Below are positions 1 through 8,856 of a stretch of 64,000 bases of DNA, piece by piece. The stretch comes from Bacillota bacterium (lineage in GTDB: Bacteria > Bacillota > Bacilli > Paenibacillales > NBRC-103111), in NCBI GenBank assembly GCA_023388055.1, contig JAEWGW010000011.1, positions 186,001 through 250,000 on the forward strand, read 5' to 3'. The notes under the pieces were generated by a model that was not told the origin of the DNA, did no database searches, and saw only the letters and a program-made list of their open reading frames with translations. A program made the translations under genes and the position numbers. The first letter of the stretch is position 1, and the number at the start of each line of letters is the position of its first letter.

Positions 1-1
1 C

Positions 2-412
2 CAGAAATACCGGTTCGACGAGGAGCTGGATTACAGCATTCACATCCAGGAGGAGGCTATCGGGCTTAAGGTGCCGAATATGATTTTTCTGCCGTTTGTG
101 GAGAATGCCAGCATTCACGGGATTGAATCCATTCCGGGCAAAGGGGTGATCCGGATTAGCATTGGGCTGGAGCAGGGCAGGCTGGTCTTCAGGCTGTCGG
201 ACAACGGCATCGGCATGTCCCCGGACAAGCTGGAGGAGATTCGCCGGTATCTGAACCGGGATGATGTAATCGGAGAGCGTGTGGGGATGAAAAACGCCTA
301 TTACCGTCTGAAGCTGATTTACCAGGACCGCTTCAGCTTCGATCTCCAGAGCAAGGAGGGGGAGGGTACCTCCATAGAAATCGGGCTGCCTCTAACGGAG
401 CCGCAAGCATAA
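2..412 (+). CDS. Sensor histidine kinase, C-terminal part (YesM-like), cut by the window edge
   Basis: The reading frame is open from base 2, so this is the 3' end of a longer gene. The 136 visible residues form a HATPase_c domain: the N-box reads PFVENASIHG, the G1 box DNGIGM and the G2 region EGEGTSIEIGLP. This matches the end of YesM-type membrane kinases (His_kinase family), which phosphorylate YesN-type AraC response regulators. It sits 127 bp upstream of a binding-protein gene on the same strand, the usual place for a kinase controlling a CUT1 importer. Its partner regulator is presumably to the left of the window. The sensor and phosphoacceptor regions are not visible. Confidence 0.9.
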   Translation, partial: QKYRFDEELDYSIHIQEEAIGLKVPNMIFLPFVENASIHGIESIPGKGVIRISIGLEQGRLVFRLSDNGIGMSPDKLEEIRRYLNRDDVIGERVGMKNAYYRLKLIYQDRFSFDLQSKEGEGTSIEIGLPLTEPQA

Positions 413-484
413 AACCATTGTTTCCATATAGTTTTCATACTATAAACTAAAGTTTGTGATCTAATCATATATCCTGGATATTGT

Positions 485-503
485 TATAATGAAAGCGTCT
501 ACA
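485..503 (+). promoter_or_regulatory. TATAAT -10 box fused to a cre-like CcpA site
   Basis: A perfect TATAAT lies at 485-490. It is followed at once, sharing its last T, by TGAAAGCGTCTACA (490-503), which fits the Bacillus cre consensus TGWAANCGNTNWCA at all positions but one. A cre on the transcription start would let CcpA repress the importer operon when good sugars are present. No good -35 box is seen 17 bp upstream, which fits a promoter that needs an activator such as a YesN-type regulator. Confidence 0.6.
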
Positions 504-539
504 GGACAGATTACAATTCGAGAGGGGAATAGAAAAAAC

Positions 540-2216
540 ATGTATGCAAAAAAAGTATTGGCATTGGGGCTGGCGGCGGTGATGTCAGCTGCAGCTCTCG
601 CAGGCTGCGGGAGCGACAGCAAGGACAATGCCTCCTCGCCTTCTGCGTCGGCAGGAGCTGTGGAGGATACCTCTCCGGTTACCTTCAAGTATTATCATTT
701 TGGACAAGGCCGCAAGGATGTTTTGGCCAGCGAAACTACCATCGGCAAGGAGCTACAGAAGCAGACCGGCGTGGATGTGAAGATGGAATTCCTGGTGGGC
801 GACAGCGGAACCAAAGCGGGCGTGATGATTGCAAGCGGAGATTACCCGGACATTATCAGCGCCAGCGGAGAAATGGCCAAGCTGCTGGATGCCGGAGCGT
901 ACATTCCTCTTGATGAGCTGATCGAAAAGTACGGCCCGAATATCAAACGTGTGTATGAGCCTTATTTCAATAAAATGAAGGCCAAGGACGGCAAGATCTA
1001 TACACTGCCCTTCACGGCAAACCAGGGTTATGTTTCCGAGCCGGATCCTGCCACCGCATTCTGGATTCAACGCTCCGTGCTGAAGGAATTCGGCTATCCG
1101 AAGATCACCACCTTGGATGAATACTTCGATTTTATGAAGAAATACAAGGAGAAATATCCGAAGGTGGACGGCAAGGATACCATTGGCTTTATGGTGTCTG
1201 CCGGGGTAAACAATAACTTCTTCACCCTGCAGAACCCTGCTGCACATCTGGCCGGTTCCCCCAATGACGGCGGCGTTATCGTGGATATGAAGACCAATGA
1301 AGCCAAAATCTACGCGGGCACTGAATACCAGAAGAAATGGATCAAGAAGCTCAGCGACATGAATGCTATCGGTTTATTTGATCCCGAATCCTTCACCATG
1401 AACAAGGACCAATATCTGGCCAAAATCACCTCCGGCCGTGTGCTTGGATTCTTCAACTACTCCTACCAGGTTGGGGACGCCTTCAAGAATCTGAAGAAGG
1501 CCGGTATCGACGAGAAGCGTTATGCGCCACTGCCCATCGTATTCGATAAAAGCATTAAGGACCAATACATCGATCCGCCCGGATTCGTATCCAACTATGG
1601 TGTAGGCATCAGTGTGAAGGCCAAGGACTCTGTGCGTATTATCAAATACTTTGACAATCTGCTCAAGGAAGAAAATCAGATTCTCACCTCCTGGGGAATC
1701 AAGGATCAAACCTACAGCGTCGATGAAAAAGGTCGTTTTTACTATAAGGATGACCAGGCCAAGTACCATGAGGACCCGGATCTGAGTCTCAAGTTTGGTT
1801 TTAACTACTTTACGGAATGGCCCAAATACGGCGGAAACTCTGTTCTGAAGGACGGGAATGCCTATGGGCCCGGCAACCAGGCTGAGGTAGCCTCTGCCTT
1901 GTACACCGACGGCGACAAGAAAATCCTCGAAGCCTATGGCGCCAAAACCTTCAGCGGCTATTACAACAAGCCGGATGAGCGCAAATGGTTCCCGGCTTGG
2001 TCCATCGCCATTCCTCAAGGGTCGCCGGAGCAAATTTTCACGACCAAGTCCGATGATCTGCAGAAGAAATATCTGTCCAAGCTGATTCTGGAGAGCACAG
2101 ATAAATTCGATGCCACCTGGAATGAGTATATGAACGAGCTGAACAAGCTGGATAAGAAAACCTATGAAGCGACCATGAACAAGGCCATTCAGGACCGTAT
2201 TGCAGGCAAGTGGTAA
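540..2216 (+). CDS. Extracellular solute-binding lipoprotein, LplA-like (CUT1 importer 1)
   Basis: A 558-residue lipoprotein that should bind an oligosaccharide outside the membrane and pass it to the two permeases downstream. The signal sequence ends in a lipobox, LAGC, with Cys23 as the lipidated residue. A Ser/Ala/Asp-rich linker follows, then a long two-lobed binding domain. At about 560 residues it is of the large LplA/YtcQ type rather than the roughly 430-residue MalE type. The start at 540 is preferred over an ATG at 489 because AGAGGGG lies at 521-527 and the signal peptide then begins correctly (MYAKK). The ligand cannot be read from sequence; the neighbouring esterases and GH30/43/51 genes suggest xylo- or arabinoxylo-oligosaccharides. 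Confidence 0.9.
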   Translation: MYAKKVLALGLAAVMSAAALAGCGSDSKDNASSPSASAGAVEDTSPVTFKYYHFGQGRKDVLASETTIGKELQKQTGVDVKMEFLVGDSGTKAGVMIASGDYPDIISASGEMAKLLDAGAYIPLDELIEKYGPNIKRVYEPYFNKMKAKDGKIYTLPFTANQGYVSEPDPATAFWIQRSVLKEFGYPKITTLDEYFDFMKKYKEKYPKVDGKDTIGFMVSAGVNNNFFTLQNPAAHLAGSPNDGGVIVDMKTNEAKIYAGTEYQKKWIKKLSDMNAIGLFDPESFTMNKDQYLAKITSGRVLGFFNYSYQVGDAFKNLKKAGIDEKRYAPLPIVFDKSIKDQYIDPPGFVSNYGVGISVKAKDSVRIIKYFDNLLKEENQILTSWGIKDQTYSVDEKGRFYYKDDQAKYHEDPDLSLKFGFNYFTEWPKYGGNSVLKDGNAYGPGNQAEVASALYTDGDKKILEAYGAKTFSGYYNKPDERKWFPAWSIAIPQGSPEQIFTTKSDDLQKKYLSKLILESTDKFDATWNEYMNELNKLDKKTYEATMNKAIQDRIAGKW

Positions 2217-2226
2217 AAGGCATAAA

Positions 2227-2258
2227 CAACGGAGGGGAGTTCACTCTCTCCTCCGTTG
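2227..2258 (+). promoter_or_regulatory. Stem-loop between binding-protein and permease genes
   Basis: Two 13-nt arms (2227-2239 and 2246-2258) pair with one mismatch around a 6-nt loop. There is no U-tract after it, so it is not a clear terminator. It lies in the gap between the binding-protein stop and the first permease. Such hairpins protect the 3' end of binding-protein mRNA, as in malE-malF, and so raise binding protein over permease. Confidence 0.7.
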
Positions 2259-2294
2259 CACATCTTGTGGGGATACGGAAAGGAGTTTTTTGTT

Positions 2295-3266
2295 GTGGGG
2301 AAGCATACTGGTTCGGTTCTGACGGTCCCTGAGGCAGCTGCGGAAAAACAAATAAAAAAACCGTTATTCGTAAAACGGCTTATCCAGCAGAGGTCTCTTG
2401 TATTTATGTCCATACCGTTTGTGTTATGGGCCTTTCTCTTTAAGTATGTGCCCCTGTGGGGCTGGAGCATGGCCTTCCAAAAGTACAGACCGGCCAAAGC
2501 CTTTATGGATCAGGAATGGATCGGGATGAAGAATTTCAGGTTTTTGTTCCAGGACGACACCTTCTACCGGGTGCTCCGCAATACACTGGCCATGAGCTGC
2601 ATCAAGCTGGTGCTGGGTTTTTTTACAGCTATTACGCTGGCTATTCTCTTGAATGAATTGAAGAATATTGTGTTTAAACGGGTTGTTCAGACCATCAGCT
2701 ATCTGCCTCACTTTATTTCGTGGGTAGTGGCCTCCAGCATCGTGCTGATGGTTTTGTCGCCGGAGGGCATTATCAATTTGATCCTGACCAAGCTGCATAT
2801 TATCGATCAGCCAATTTTATGGATGGCCAAGGGAAGTTATTTCTGGGGGATTCTCGGTATCAGTGAGGTCTGGAAGGATGTAGGCTGGAACACCATCATC
2901 TATCTGGCTGCCATTACCACCATCGACCCCTCCCAATATGAGGCTGCAGAAATTGATGGGGCCAGCCGTTTCCAACGGATCCGCCACATTACTCTGCCGG
3001 GCCTGAAGCCGGTTATTATCATCCTGCTGATCATGAACATGGGGAGCATTCTGGAATCGGGATTCGAGCCGCAGTATCTGCTGGGCAACGGGATGAATGC
3101 GGATTATTCCGAAAACCTTGAAATATTCGTGCTGAAATACGGTATGGCCATGAGCAATTTTTCCTTGGGTACGGCAGCAGGCATGTTCAAAACTGTGGTC
3201 AGCTTTATCTTTTTGTTCAGTGCCAACTACATTGCAAAAAAAATGGGCGAAAGCCGGCTGTTCTAG
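2295..3266 (+). CDS. ABC sugar permease, LplB-like (CUT1 importer 1)
   Basis: A 323-residue inner-membrane subunit with about six hydrophobic segments. The cytoplasmic EAA loop is visible as YEAAEIDGASRFQRIRHI, the contact site for the ATPase. I chose a GTG start at 2295 because GGAAAGGAG ends 9 nt upstream; the longer frame from a TTG at 2256 would start inside the hairpin and lacks a ribosome site. It forms an operon with the binding protein upstream and the LplC-like permease downstream. No ATPase gene is present, so a shared MsmX-type ATPase is likely. Confidence 0.9.
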   Translation: MGKHTGSVLTVPEAAAEKQIKKPLFVKRLIQQRSLVFMSIPFVLWAFLFKYVPLWGWSMAFQKYRPAKAFMDQEWIGMKNFRFLFQDDTFYRVLRNTLAMSCIKLVLGFFTAITLAILLNELKNIVFKRVVQTISYLPHFISWVVASSIVLMVLSPEGIINLILTKLHIIDQPILWMAKGSYFWGILGISEVWKDVGWNTIIYLAAITTIDPSQYEAAEIDGASRFQRIRHITLPGLKPVIIILLIMNMGSILESGFEPQYLLGNGMNADYSENLEIFVLKYGMAMSNFSLGTAAGMFKTVVSFIFLFSANYIAKKMGESRLF

Positions 3267-3284
3267 AAGGGAGATTAACCCATC

Positions 3285-4202
3285 ATGTCGAAAACTAAAT
3301 CATCCCGCCTGCGCTACAACAGCCTAGGCGATCAAGTATTTGATACCTGCAACATCATCTTTATGCTTCTTTTGGTAATCGTTACCTTATATCCATTTAT
3401 TAACATGTTCGCCATATCATTTAATGATGCCAATGATGCCATTAAGGGTGGCATTTATTTGTGGCCACGGATGTGGACGTGGAGCAATTACCAGTATATT
3501 TTTAATGAATCGGCGATTTACCACTCCACCTTTATTTCGGTTATCCGCACAGTTCTGGGGACCGTCATCTCTGTGTTCTGCACGGCTATGCTGGCGTATA
3601 CGTTAAGCCGTCAGGATTATGTGCTGCGCAAGTTTGTTACGATGTTTTTCGTATTCACCATGTATTTCAGCGGGGGTCTTATCCCGGGTTATCTGCTCAT
3701 CAAAAATCTGGGCCTGACGGACAGCTTCTGGGTGTACATCATTCCCGGCATCATCGGCGTATTCAATATGATCGTTATCCGTTCCTTCATTGAAGGGCTG
3801 CCGGAGGGTATACTGGAATCGGCGCGGATCGACGGAGCCGGGGAATTTACCACCTTCCTGCGTGTGGTGCTGCCCCTTACGGTGCCGTCTCTGGCCACTG
3901 TATCGTTGTTTGTCGCCGTAGGCCAATGGAACTCCTGGTTCGATGTGTTCCTGTATAACTCCTCCAACCAGCAGCTGAGCACCTTGCAATACGAGCTGAT
4001 GAAGATTCTGCAGACCTCCAATACGGCAACTACCCAGAGTGCGGCGGATGTTTACGCCCAAAGCTCCTCCACCCATACTGTTACTCCCACCTCCATCCGG
4101 GCTACGATGACCATTGTAGCCAGCGTGCCCATTCTGATGGTATATCCCTTCGTGCAGAAGTACTTTGTGCAGGGTATGACGGTTGGCGGTGTGAAGGGCT
4201 GA
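3285..4202 (+). CDS. ABC sugar permease, LplC-like (CUT1 importer 1)
   Basis: A 305-residue permease that pairs with the LplB-like subunit ending 18 bp upstream. The EAA loop reads LESARIDGAGEFTTFLRV, and the C-terminus YFVQGMTVGGVKG is typical of LplC/YtcP proteins. The ribosome site AGAAGGGAG precedes the ATG. Residues around 240-260 carry a Ser/Thr-rich stretch in a loop, as is common in this subfamily. Importer substrate is inferred only from the esterase genes that follow in the same operon. Confidence 0.9.
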   Translation: MSKTKSSRLRYNSLGDQVFDTCNIIFMLLLVIVTLYPFINMFAISFNDANDAIKGGIYLWPRMWTWSNYQYIFNESAIYHSTFISVIRTVLGTVISVFCTAMLAYTLSRQDYVLRKFVTMFFVFTMYFSGGLIPGYLLIKNLGLTDSFWVYIIPGIIGVFNMIVIRSFIEGLPEGILESARIDGAGEFTTFLRVVLPLTVPSLATVSLFVAVGQWNSWFDVFLYNSSNQQLSTLQYELMKILQTSNTATTQSAADVYAQSSSTHTVTPTSIRATMTIVASVPILMVYPFVQKYFVQGMTVGGVKG

Positions 4203-4221
4203 TGGCCGGGAGGGGATCCCC

Positions 4222-5982
4222 ATGCCAAAAGAGAGGACTGATCATGTGAACGATCAACCAATGGCGGCCGGTGCTTCCTTGGAGGGGCCGGCCGCCCCCA
4301 AGGACCCCATAGCCAGACGGAGCGGCTTCTACATCATGTACGAGGCGAAGATTGAAGGTGTCACCAGGCCGTGGGGAGTCCATTCCCAGGAAATCTATTT
4401 GGAGGGCCGTTTGGTGGACCAAGCCCGTTATACCGGCGGTGTAACGGATGAGCTGGTGCTGGAGCTGCTGAAATCCACGGAAGGGTTCCGGCGGCTGGTG
4501 CACAGCATCGGTGTGTCGGTCCGTCCGGATAAGGCGGGAACCCCGAGTCTTGGTTTTGAGATGCACCATTATGCCAAAACGGATCGGTTTCAGGCAGGCA
4601 CCCGCTTGACGGCCTCGTGTCCGGGGGACGGGTCCGAAACCTTGCTCCTTCTGGAGGAGTTCACCTGGTCTGAAGACGATGATGTTCCGGGCAAGCTGGT
4701 GTTTGAGTTTGAGGAGCCGGGTGAAACGGCCTCCGCCAGTGTGGTATTTTACCTGAATGACGGGTATGCGGTTCCCGAGGTGGAGGTGGAGCCTCCCGTT
4801 GCTTACGGCTCGGCCGCTTATAACGCGATGATCGAGAGATCCTTCCTGAATCTGGGCAATACCCGGAGATTGAAGGCGGTAATGGAGAGGGCAAAGGCTG
4901 GGGAAGAGGTAACCGTAGCCTATATTGGCGGTTCCATTACCCAAGGGGCAGGCGCTGTTCCGGTTCATACTCAAAGCTATGTCTATAAGTCCTATGAGCA
5001 GTTCAAACAAAGGTTCGGCGCCGGAGATGGTGCCCAGGTCCGCTTGATCAAGGCGGGGTTGGGCTGCACACCCTCGGAGCTGGGCCTTGTCCGTTATGAG
5101 CGGGATGTACTGCGGGAGGGAGATGTTGAACCAGATGTGGTGGTGATTGAATTTGCGGTGAATGATGCCGGGGACGAAACGCAGGGAGTCTGCTACGAAA
5201 GTCTGGTCTTGAAGGCATTGGACGGGGCCAAACAGCCTGCCGTGATCCTGCTGTTCAGCGTGTTCGTAAACGATTGGAATCTGCAGGAGCGGCTGGCGCC
5301 TATTGGCTGGCATTACGATCTGCCTATGGTCAGCGTGAAGGATGCGGTGGTGGAGCAATTCCGGCTGTCCAAGCAGCAGGGCAATGTCATCTCCAAAAAG
5401 CAGTTTTTCTATGACATTTACCATCCCGCCAATGCCGGACATCAGGTGATGGCCGATTGCCTGGGGCTGCTTTTTGCCAAGGCGGATCAAGCTGCGCTCT
5501 CCGAGGAGGATATCTCTCTGGACCAACCTCCTCTTCTCGGCGGCGAGTACAAGGATATCCGGCTGCTGGACCGCCGGAATGGGGAGGGGCTTGCCAGAAT
5601 CTCCGCCGGAGGGTTCGGGGAATCCGACAGCGATCTGCAGCTGGCCCCGTTGGATGACCAGACGATTGCAACACCCCAGTTCCCGTACAACTGGATGCAT
5701 ACTACCGCTTCCGGTGATGAGAGCTTCCGGATGGAGCTTCACTGCAGACGGCTGATTCTGGTATTTAAGGATTCCGGGAGCAGCCAATTTGGCAAAGCTC
5801 TTGTCCGGGTGGATGGCCAAGCGGTGCTTACTGCCGACCCGCATGCGAATAACTGGACACATTGCAATGCCATGATTCTATTCAATGAAGCGGAGGCTCG
5901 CGAACACCTTATCGAGATCACCATGGCCTCCGGCGATGAGGATAAGCAATTTACCATCCTGGGCTTTGGGGTTGTTCAGTAA
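4222..5982 (+). CDS. Two-domain SGNH/GDSL hydrolase, probable carbohydrate esterase
   Basis: A 586-residue protein without a signal peptide, so probably cytoplasmic. Residues about 35-190 look like a beta-rich accessory domain. The SGNH hydrolase follows: block I is YIGGSITQG with Ser238 as nucleophile, block III FAVND with Asn314, and block V DIYHP with Asp398 and His401. A beta-rich tail of about 130 residues closes the protein. Enzymes of this form remove acetyl groups from sugars. It lies 20 bp after the importer, with ribosome site GGGAGGGGA, and is followed by a second esterase, so the operon probably de-esterifies imported oligosaccharides. The exact ester is not determined. Confidence 0.8.
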   Translation: MPKERTDHVNDQPMAAGASLEGPAAPKDPIARRSGFYIMYEAKIEGVTRPWGVHSQEIYLEGRLVDQARYTGGVTDELVLELLKSTEGFRRLVHSIGVSVRPDKAGTPSLGFEMHHYAKTDRFQAGTRLTASCPGDGSETLLLLEEFTWSEDDDVPGKLVFEFEEPGETASASVVFYLNDGYAVPEVEVEPPVAYGSAAYNAMIERSFLNLGNTRRLKAVMERAKAGEEVTVAYIGGSITQGAGAVPVHTQSYVYKSYEQFKQRFGAGDGAQVRLIKAGLGCTPSELGLVRYERDVLREGDVEPDVVVIEFAVNDAGDETQGVCYESLVLKALDGAKQPAVILLFSVFVNDWNLQERLAPIGWHYDLPMVSVKDAVVEQFRLSKQQGNVISKKQFFYDIYHPANAGHQVMADCLGLLFAKADQAALSEEDISLDQPPLLGGEYKDIRLLDRRNGEGLARISAGGFGESDSDLQLAPLDDQTIATPQFPYNWMHTTASGDESFRMELHCRRLILVFKDSGSSQFGKALVRVDGQAVLTADPHANNWTHCNAMILFNEAEAREHLIEITMASGDEDKQFTILGFGVVQ

Positions 5983-6013
5983 CGTATCCCGCCTATAAAA
6001 GGAGTGTCCGATT

Positions 6014-6802
6014 TTGGCCAATCTGCAGATGGAGTATTATTCCAAAACCATGAAAAGACAGGTTTCCTTCTCTGCTGTTATACCGGTGGAACGGATGGAA
6101 CCGTTCTCACCGGAGCGCAAAGGCTTGAAGTCTCTGTATCTGCTTCACGGTTATGCCGGCAGCCATACCGATTGGCTCTATTTCACCCGGATCCGGGAGC
6201 TGGCGGAGAAGCATCACATTGCTGTGTTTATGCCGTCGGGTGAAAATCATTTCTACCTGGATGATGAAGACAAGGAGGAGCGGCACGGCGAATTCATCGG
6301 CAGCGAGCTGGTGGAGCTGACCCGCAGCCTGTTCCCCTTAAGCCGGAAGCGGGAGGATACCTTCATTGGCGGACTGTCCATGGGCGGCTTCGGAGCAATC
6401 CGCAACGGGCTGAAGTACAACGGCAGCTTCGGCCGGATTATCGCTTTGTCCTCTGCCCTGATCCTCCACGGGATCGCGGGAATCGGCCCGGACTTTCATA
6501 ATGGGATTGCCGGTTATGCCTATTACCGCAGGGTATTTGGCGATTTGAACGCCTTGTTGGGAAGCGACAAGGATCCCGAGGCGCTGGTCCAGGCACTGAA
6601 GGCGGCCGGGGCGGATATGCCGGAAATTTATATCGCTTGCGGCACCGAGGATTTTTTGTTGGAGCAAAACCGGTTGTTCCATGAATTTTTGACCGGGGAA
6701 GGGGTGGCCCATACCTACAAGGAGGCTTCCGGCGCCCATACGTGGGATTTCTGGAATACCCATATTGCGGAGGCGCTGGAATGGGCCTTGGCCTCGGATT
6801 AG
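6014..6802 (+). CDS. Alpha/beta-hydrolase esterase (CE1/esterase D-like)
   Basis: A 262-residue esterase with no signal peptide. The oxyanion region LLHGYAGS and the nucleophile elbow GLSMGGFG (Ser122) are clear; Asp213 (CGTEDF) and His242 (GAHTW) complete the triad. This is the tributyrin-esterase/feruloyl-esterase fold found in cytoplasmic xylan-pathway esterases. The start is a TTG at 6014: AAAAGGAG ends 9 nt before it and no ATG is suitably placed. The gene begins 31 bp after the SGNH hydrolase and is the last gene of the + operon, ending at a strong hairpin. Confidence 0.8.
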   Translation: MANLQMEYYSKTMKRQVSFSAVIPVERMEPFSPERKGLKSLYLLHGYAGSHTDWLYFTRIRELAEKHHIAVFMPSGENHFYLDDEDKEERHGEFIGSELVELTRSLFPLSRKREDTFIGGLSMGGFGAIRNGLKYNGSFGRIIALSSALILHGIAGIGPDFHNGIAGYAYYRRVFGDLNALLGSDKDPEALVQALKAAGADMPEIYIACGTEDFLLEQNRLFHEFLTGEGVAHTYKEASGAHTWDFWNTHIAEALEWALASD

Positions 6803-6826
6803 TCTTCCGTTTCCGCGGACAAAATC

Positions 6827-6869
6827 ATCCCCCGCTGTTGGCGCTTAAACCAAATGGCGGGGGATTTTT
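6827..6869 (+). terminator. Rho-independent terminator after the esterase
   Basis: Nine-bp GC-rich arms, ATCCCCCGC (6827-6835) and GCGGGGGAT (6857-6865), are followed by a run of T. It lies between convergent genes and may also stop the GH30 transcript, although the T-run on the other strand is weak. Confidence 0.85.
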
Positions 6870-6884
6870 CTAAGGATGAGGAGA

Positions 6885-8567
6885 TTATTGCGCAGTTACG
6901 GTGATGCTGTCCACATTGGGGCCTTCGGTGCCGGTGGTGACCAGCTTCAGCGTATTGGTTCCGGTGTTCATCGGCACCTGGATCGTGAGCTCGCCCCAGG
7001 TGGACCAGCTGCCTGTAGCGGCGAAGGCCTGGTTGGCAATGATCTTCGTACCGTTCACAAACACATCCAGATTGCGGGTGCCCGTCTCCAGCGCATACCG
7101 GAGCTTCACGTTTTTGGTGCCGGCAGTGGCGCAATAGATGCTGCTCCATTGGATAGCTGCGCCTGTGGAGGCGTTAAAGTTCACGTAGCCTGTCCCGTTA
7201 TAGCCGGCATTGACGGTTTCCGCAGCGGCGCTGGTCAGGGTGGTTCCTGTTTCAGCCTCATAGGTGGTGCCGCTTGGGCTGCCGCCGCCGGCCGTATAGT
7301 CGGCAACGAAGGTGGTGACGCTTTGAGCCGGGAGCTGAGCGGTGAAGGAGCCGTTGGTAACGCTTAAGGCCGAACCTGCCGCCAGATTCCGGGTGGCATC
7401 CGTCAGCCAGGAGGATACGGTGGAGGCGGTGCCGTTTTGCAATGTGAAGCTTTGGCTGGCAGCCGAGGTGCCGCGGTTAATGGCCACGATGACAACCTTG
7501 TTGTTGCCTTTGTAGGCCGAAACATAAATATTGGTGTTGGGATTTTTGGTGGCATCCACACGCACATAACCGGGACGGACAAACTTGGAGAAGTGGGCCA
7601 TATTGTAGCCGCGTTTGCTGATGGTGCCGTCCTCTTTCATGGGGCCGTACTGGCGGCGGATATACCACCAGACATATGCCTGGAATTCTCCGTCCACCAT
7701 AGCGTTGTTAATATGATAAGAAACATCCAGCGCCTCCGGCCAGCGATCTGCGGAGTTGTTGTCACTGTTGGGATAATAGACCTCCGTCATCCACAGGTCC
7801 TTGCCGGCTCCTTTTTGCTTAAACAGGGGATAAGGAAAATTGCTGAATTGTGTGCCGTATAAGTGAGCTCCCAGAATGTCCATATTGGCCAGCGCCTGAG
7901 GATCGTTCAGAATCGGATCAGACATGTTCTTGAGGTAGGAAAAGGATTCCGGGGCGATGACGCGGCAGTTAATCGATCCGGCATTTTCCTTCATAAAACG
8001 GAGCATTTCCTCTGGTGTCCACCAGGTCCACGTATGGGCGTAGTCGGGTTCGTTCTGGACGGAAATGGCATAGAGCTCCACTCCGTTATTCTTCATATAC
8101 GTGACGAAATCGTTGAGATGCTGGGCATAAGCGGCGTATTTGTCGTAGCGGAGGCGTTTGGCGGCGGTGTCGCCATTGTGGTTGAAGGTTTCCGTCATGT
8201 CGCTGGGAGGATTCCAGGGGGAAGCGAACACAATGGCTCCGCGGGCGATGGCAGCTTTGGCCGTGTCCAGCTCCCTGGACCAGTTGTTCTTATTCTCATC
8301 CACATAAATTCTCAGCACGGAAAAACCCAGCTGGTTGGTTCCGTTGCCGAAGGCGGTTTCCCGTTGGGCAGCGGTCAAGTCGCCGATCCAGGCAGGGTGG
8401 TTGATGCCGCCGAAGCCGCGGATCACCTGCTTCTCCGCCGACAGATTCACCACCGCGTCGCTGGCCGCGGAAACCTCACTGGCCACTGGTACCGCCAATA
8501 ACAGGGATAAGGCCGTAGCTCCCGCCAACAGGGCGGAAAACGTTTTTTTCAGACGTGACACAAACAT
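6885..8567 (-). CDS. Secreted GH30 (subfamily 8) glucuronoxylanase with C-terminal CBM6/35-like domain
   Basis: A 560-residue secreted enzyme. The signal peptide ends near ASEVSAA (about residue 35). The GH30 (beta/alpha)8 barrel plus side beta-domain covers about 38-425; the acid/base is Glu173 in VQNEPDY and the nucleophile Glu262 in MTEVYY. Arg275 in NSADRWPEAL lies in the loop where GH30_8 enzymes bind the glucuronic-acid branch (inference). A galactose-binding-like CBM (about 435-560) begins YEAETGTTL. GH30_8 enzymes cut beta-1,4-xylan at methylglucuronate branches. Ribosome site AGAAGGAGA precedes the ATG. It is convergent with the importer operon and probably produces its substrates. 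Confidence 0.9.
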   Translation of the reverse strand: MFVSRLKKTFSALLAGATALSLLLAVPVASEVSAASDAVVNLSAEKQVIRGFGGINHPAWIGDLTAAQRETAFGNGTNQLGFSVLRIYVDENKNNWSRELDTAKAAIARGAIVFASPWNPPSDMTETFNHNGDTAAKRLRYDKYAAYAQHLNDFVTYMKNNGVELYAISVQNEPDYAHTWTWWTPEEMLRFMKENAGSINCRVIAPESFSYLKNMSDPILNDPQALANMDILGAHLYGTQFSNFPYPLFKQKGAGKDLWMTEVYYPNSDNNSADRWPEALDVSYHINNAMVDGEFQAYVWWYIRRQYGPMKEDGTISKRGYNMAHFSKFVRPGYVRVDATKNPNTNIYVSAYKGNNKVVIVAINRGTSAASQSFTLQNGTASTVSSWLTDATRNLAAGSALSVTNGSFTAQLPAQSVTTFVADYTAGGGSPSGTTYEAETGTTLTSAAAETVNAGYNGTGYVNFNASTGAAIQWSSIYCATAGTKNVKLRYALETGTRNLDVFVNGTKIIANQAFAATGSWSTWGELTIQVPMNTGTNTLKLVTTGTEGPNVDSITVTAQ

Positions 8568-8731
8568 TAGCTCATCTCCTTCTCAAATGGTTGGAACAAA
8601 ATCTGCTGGTTCCGGTTGCTGCTCTCTGTCAGCTCCTTTCTTCTTTCTTCAAACCATAATGGGTATCACGCATGACTTTCTGTTAAAAATTAGGAGGATG
8701 CGCTTGGTTAAAAGATACCATAACGCATACT

Positions 8732-8760
8732 AATATGTAAATAAAAAGTATTTATTTCAA
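8732..8760 (-). promoter_or_regulatory. Candidate SigA promoter for the GH30 gene
   Basis: On the - strand TTGAAA (8760-8755) and CATATT (8737-8732) are separated by exactly 17 bp in an AT-rich stretch about 165 bp upstream of the GH30 start. The long leader between them contains no other feature I can name. Confidence 0.45.
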
Positions 8761-8790
8761 AATTTAACGATTCTCTGCGATGGAAGCGGC

Positions 8791-8828
8791 AAAAAAAGAG
8801 CATGCCGGGTAGCAGAACCGGCACACTC
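8791..8828 (-). terminator. Rho-independent terminator, leftward
   Basis: Arms of 11 nt (8818-8828 and 8798-8808; 9 of 11 pair) are followed on the - strand by seven T. The only - strand gene to its right is the GT4 glycosyltransferase, whose stop codon is at 9141. The transcript would therefore carry the dyad repeat at 8857-9039 in its 3' untranslated region. Confidence 0.7.
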
Positions 8829-8856
8829 GTTTGCTTGAAATGACGATCGAAGCGTC

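Noticed and set aside
489..539. Earlier ATG at 489 for binding protein 1
   Set aside because: It overlaps the -10 box and cre site and lacks a ribosome site.
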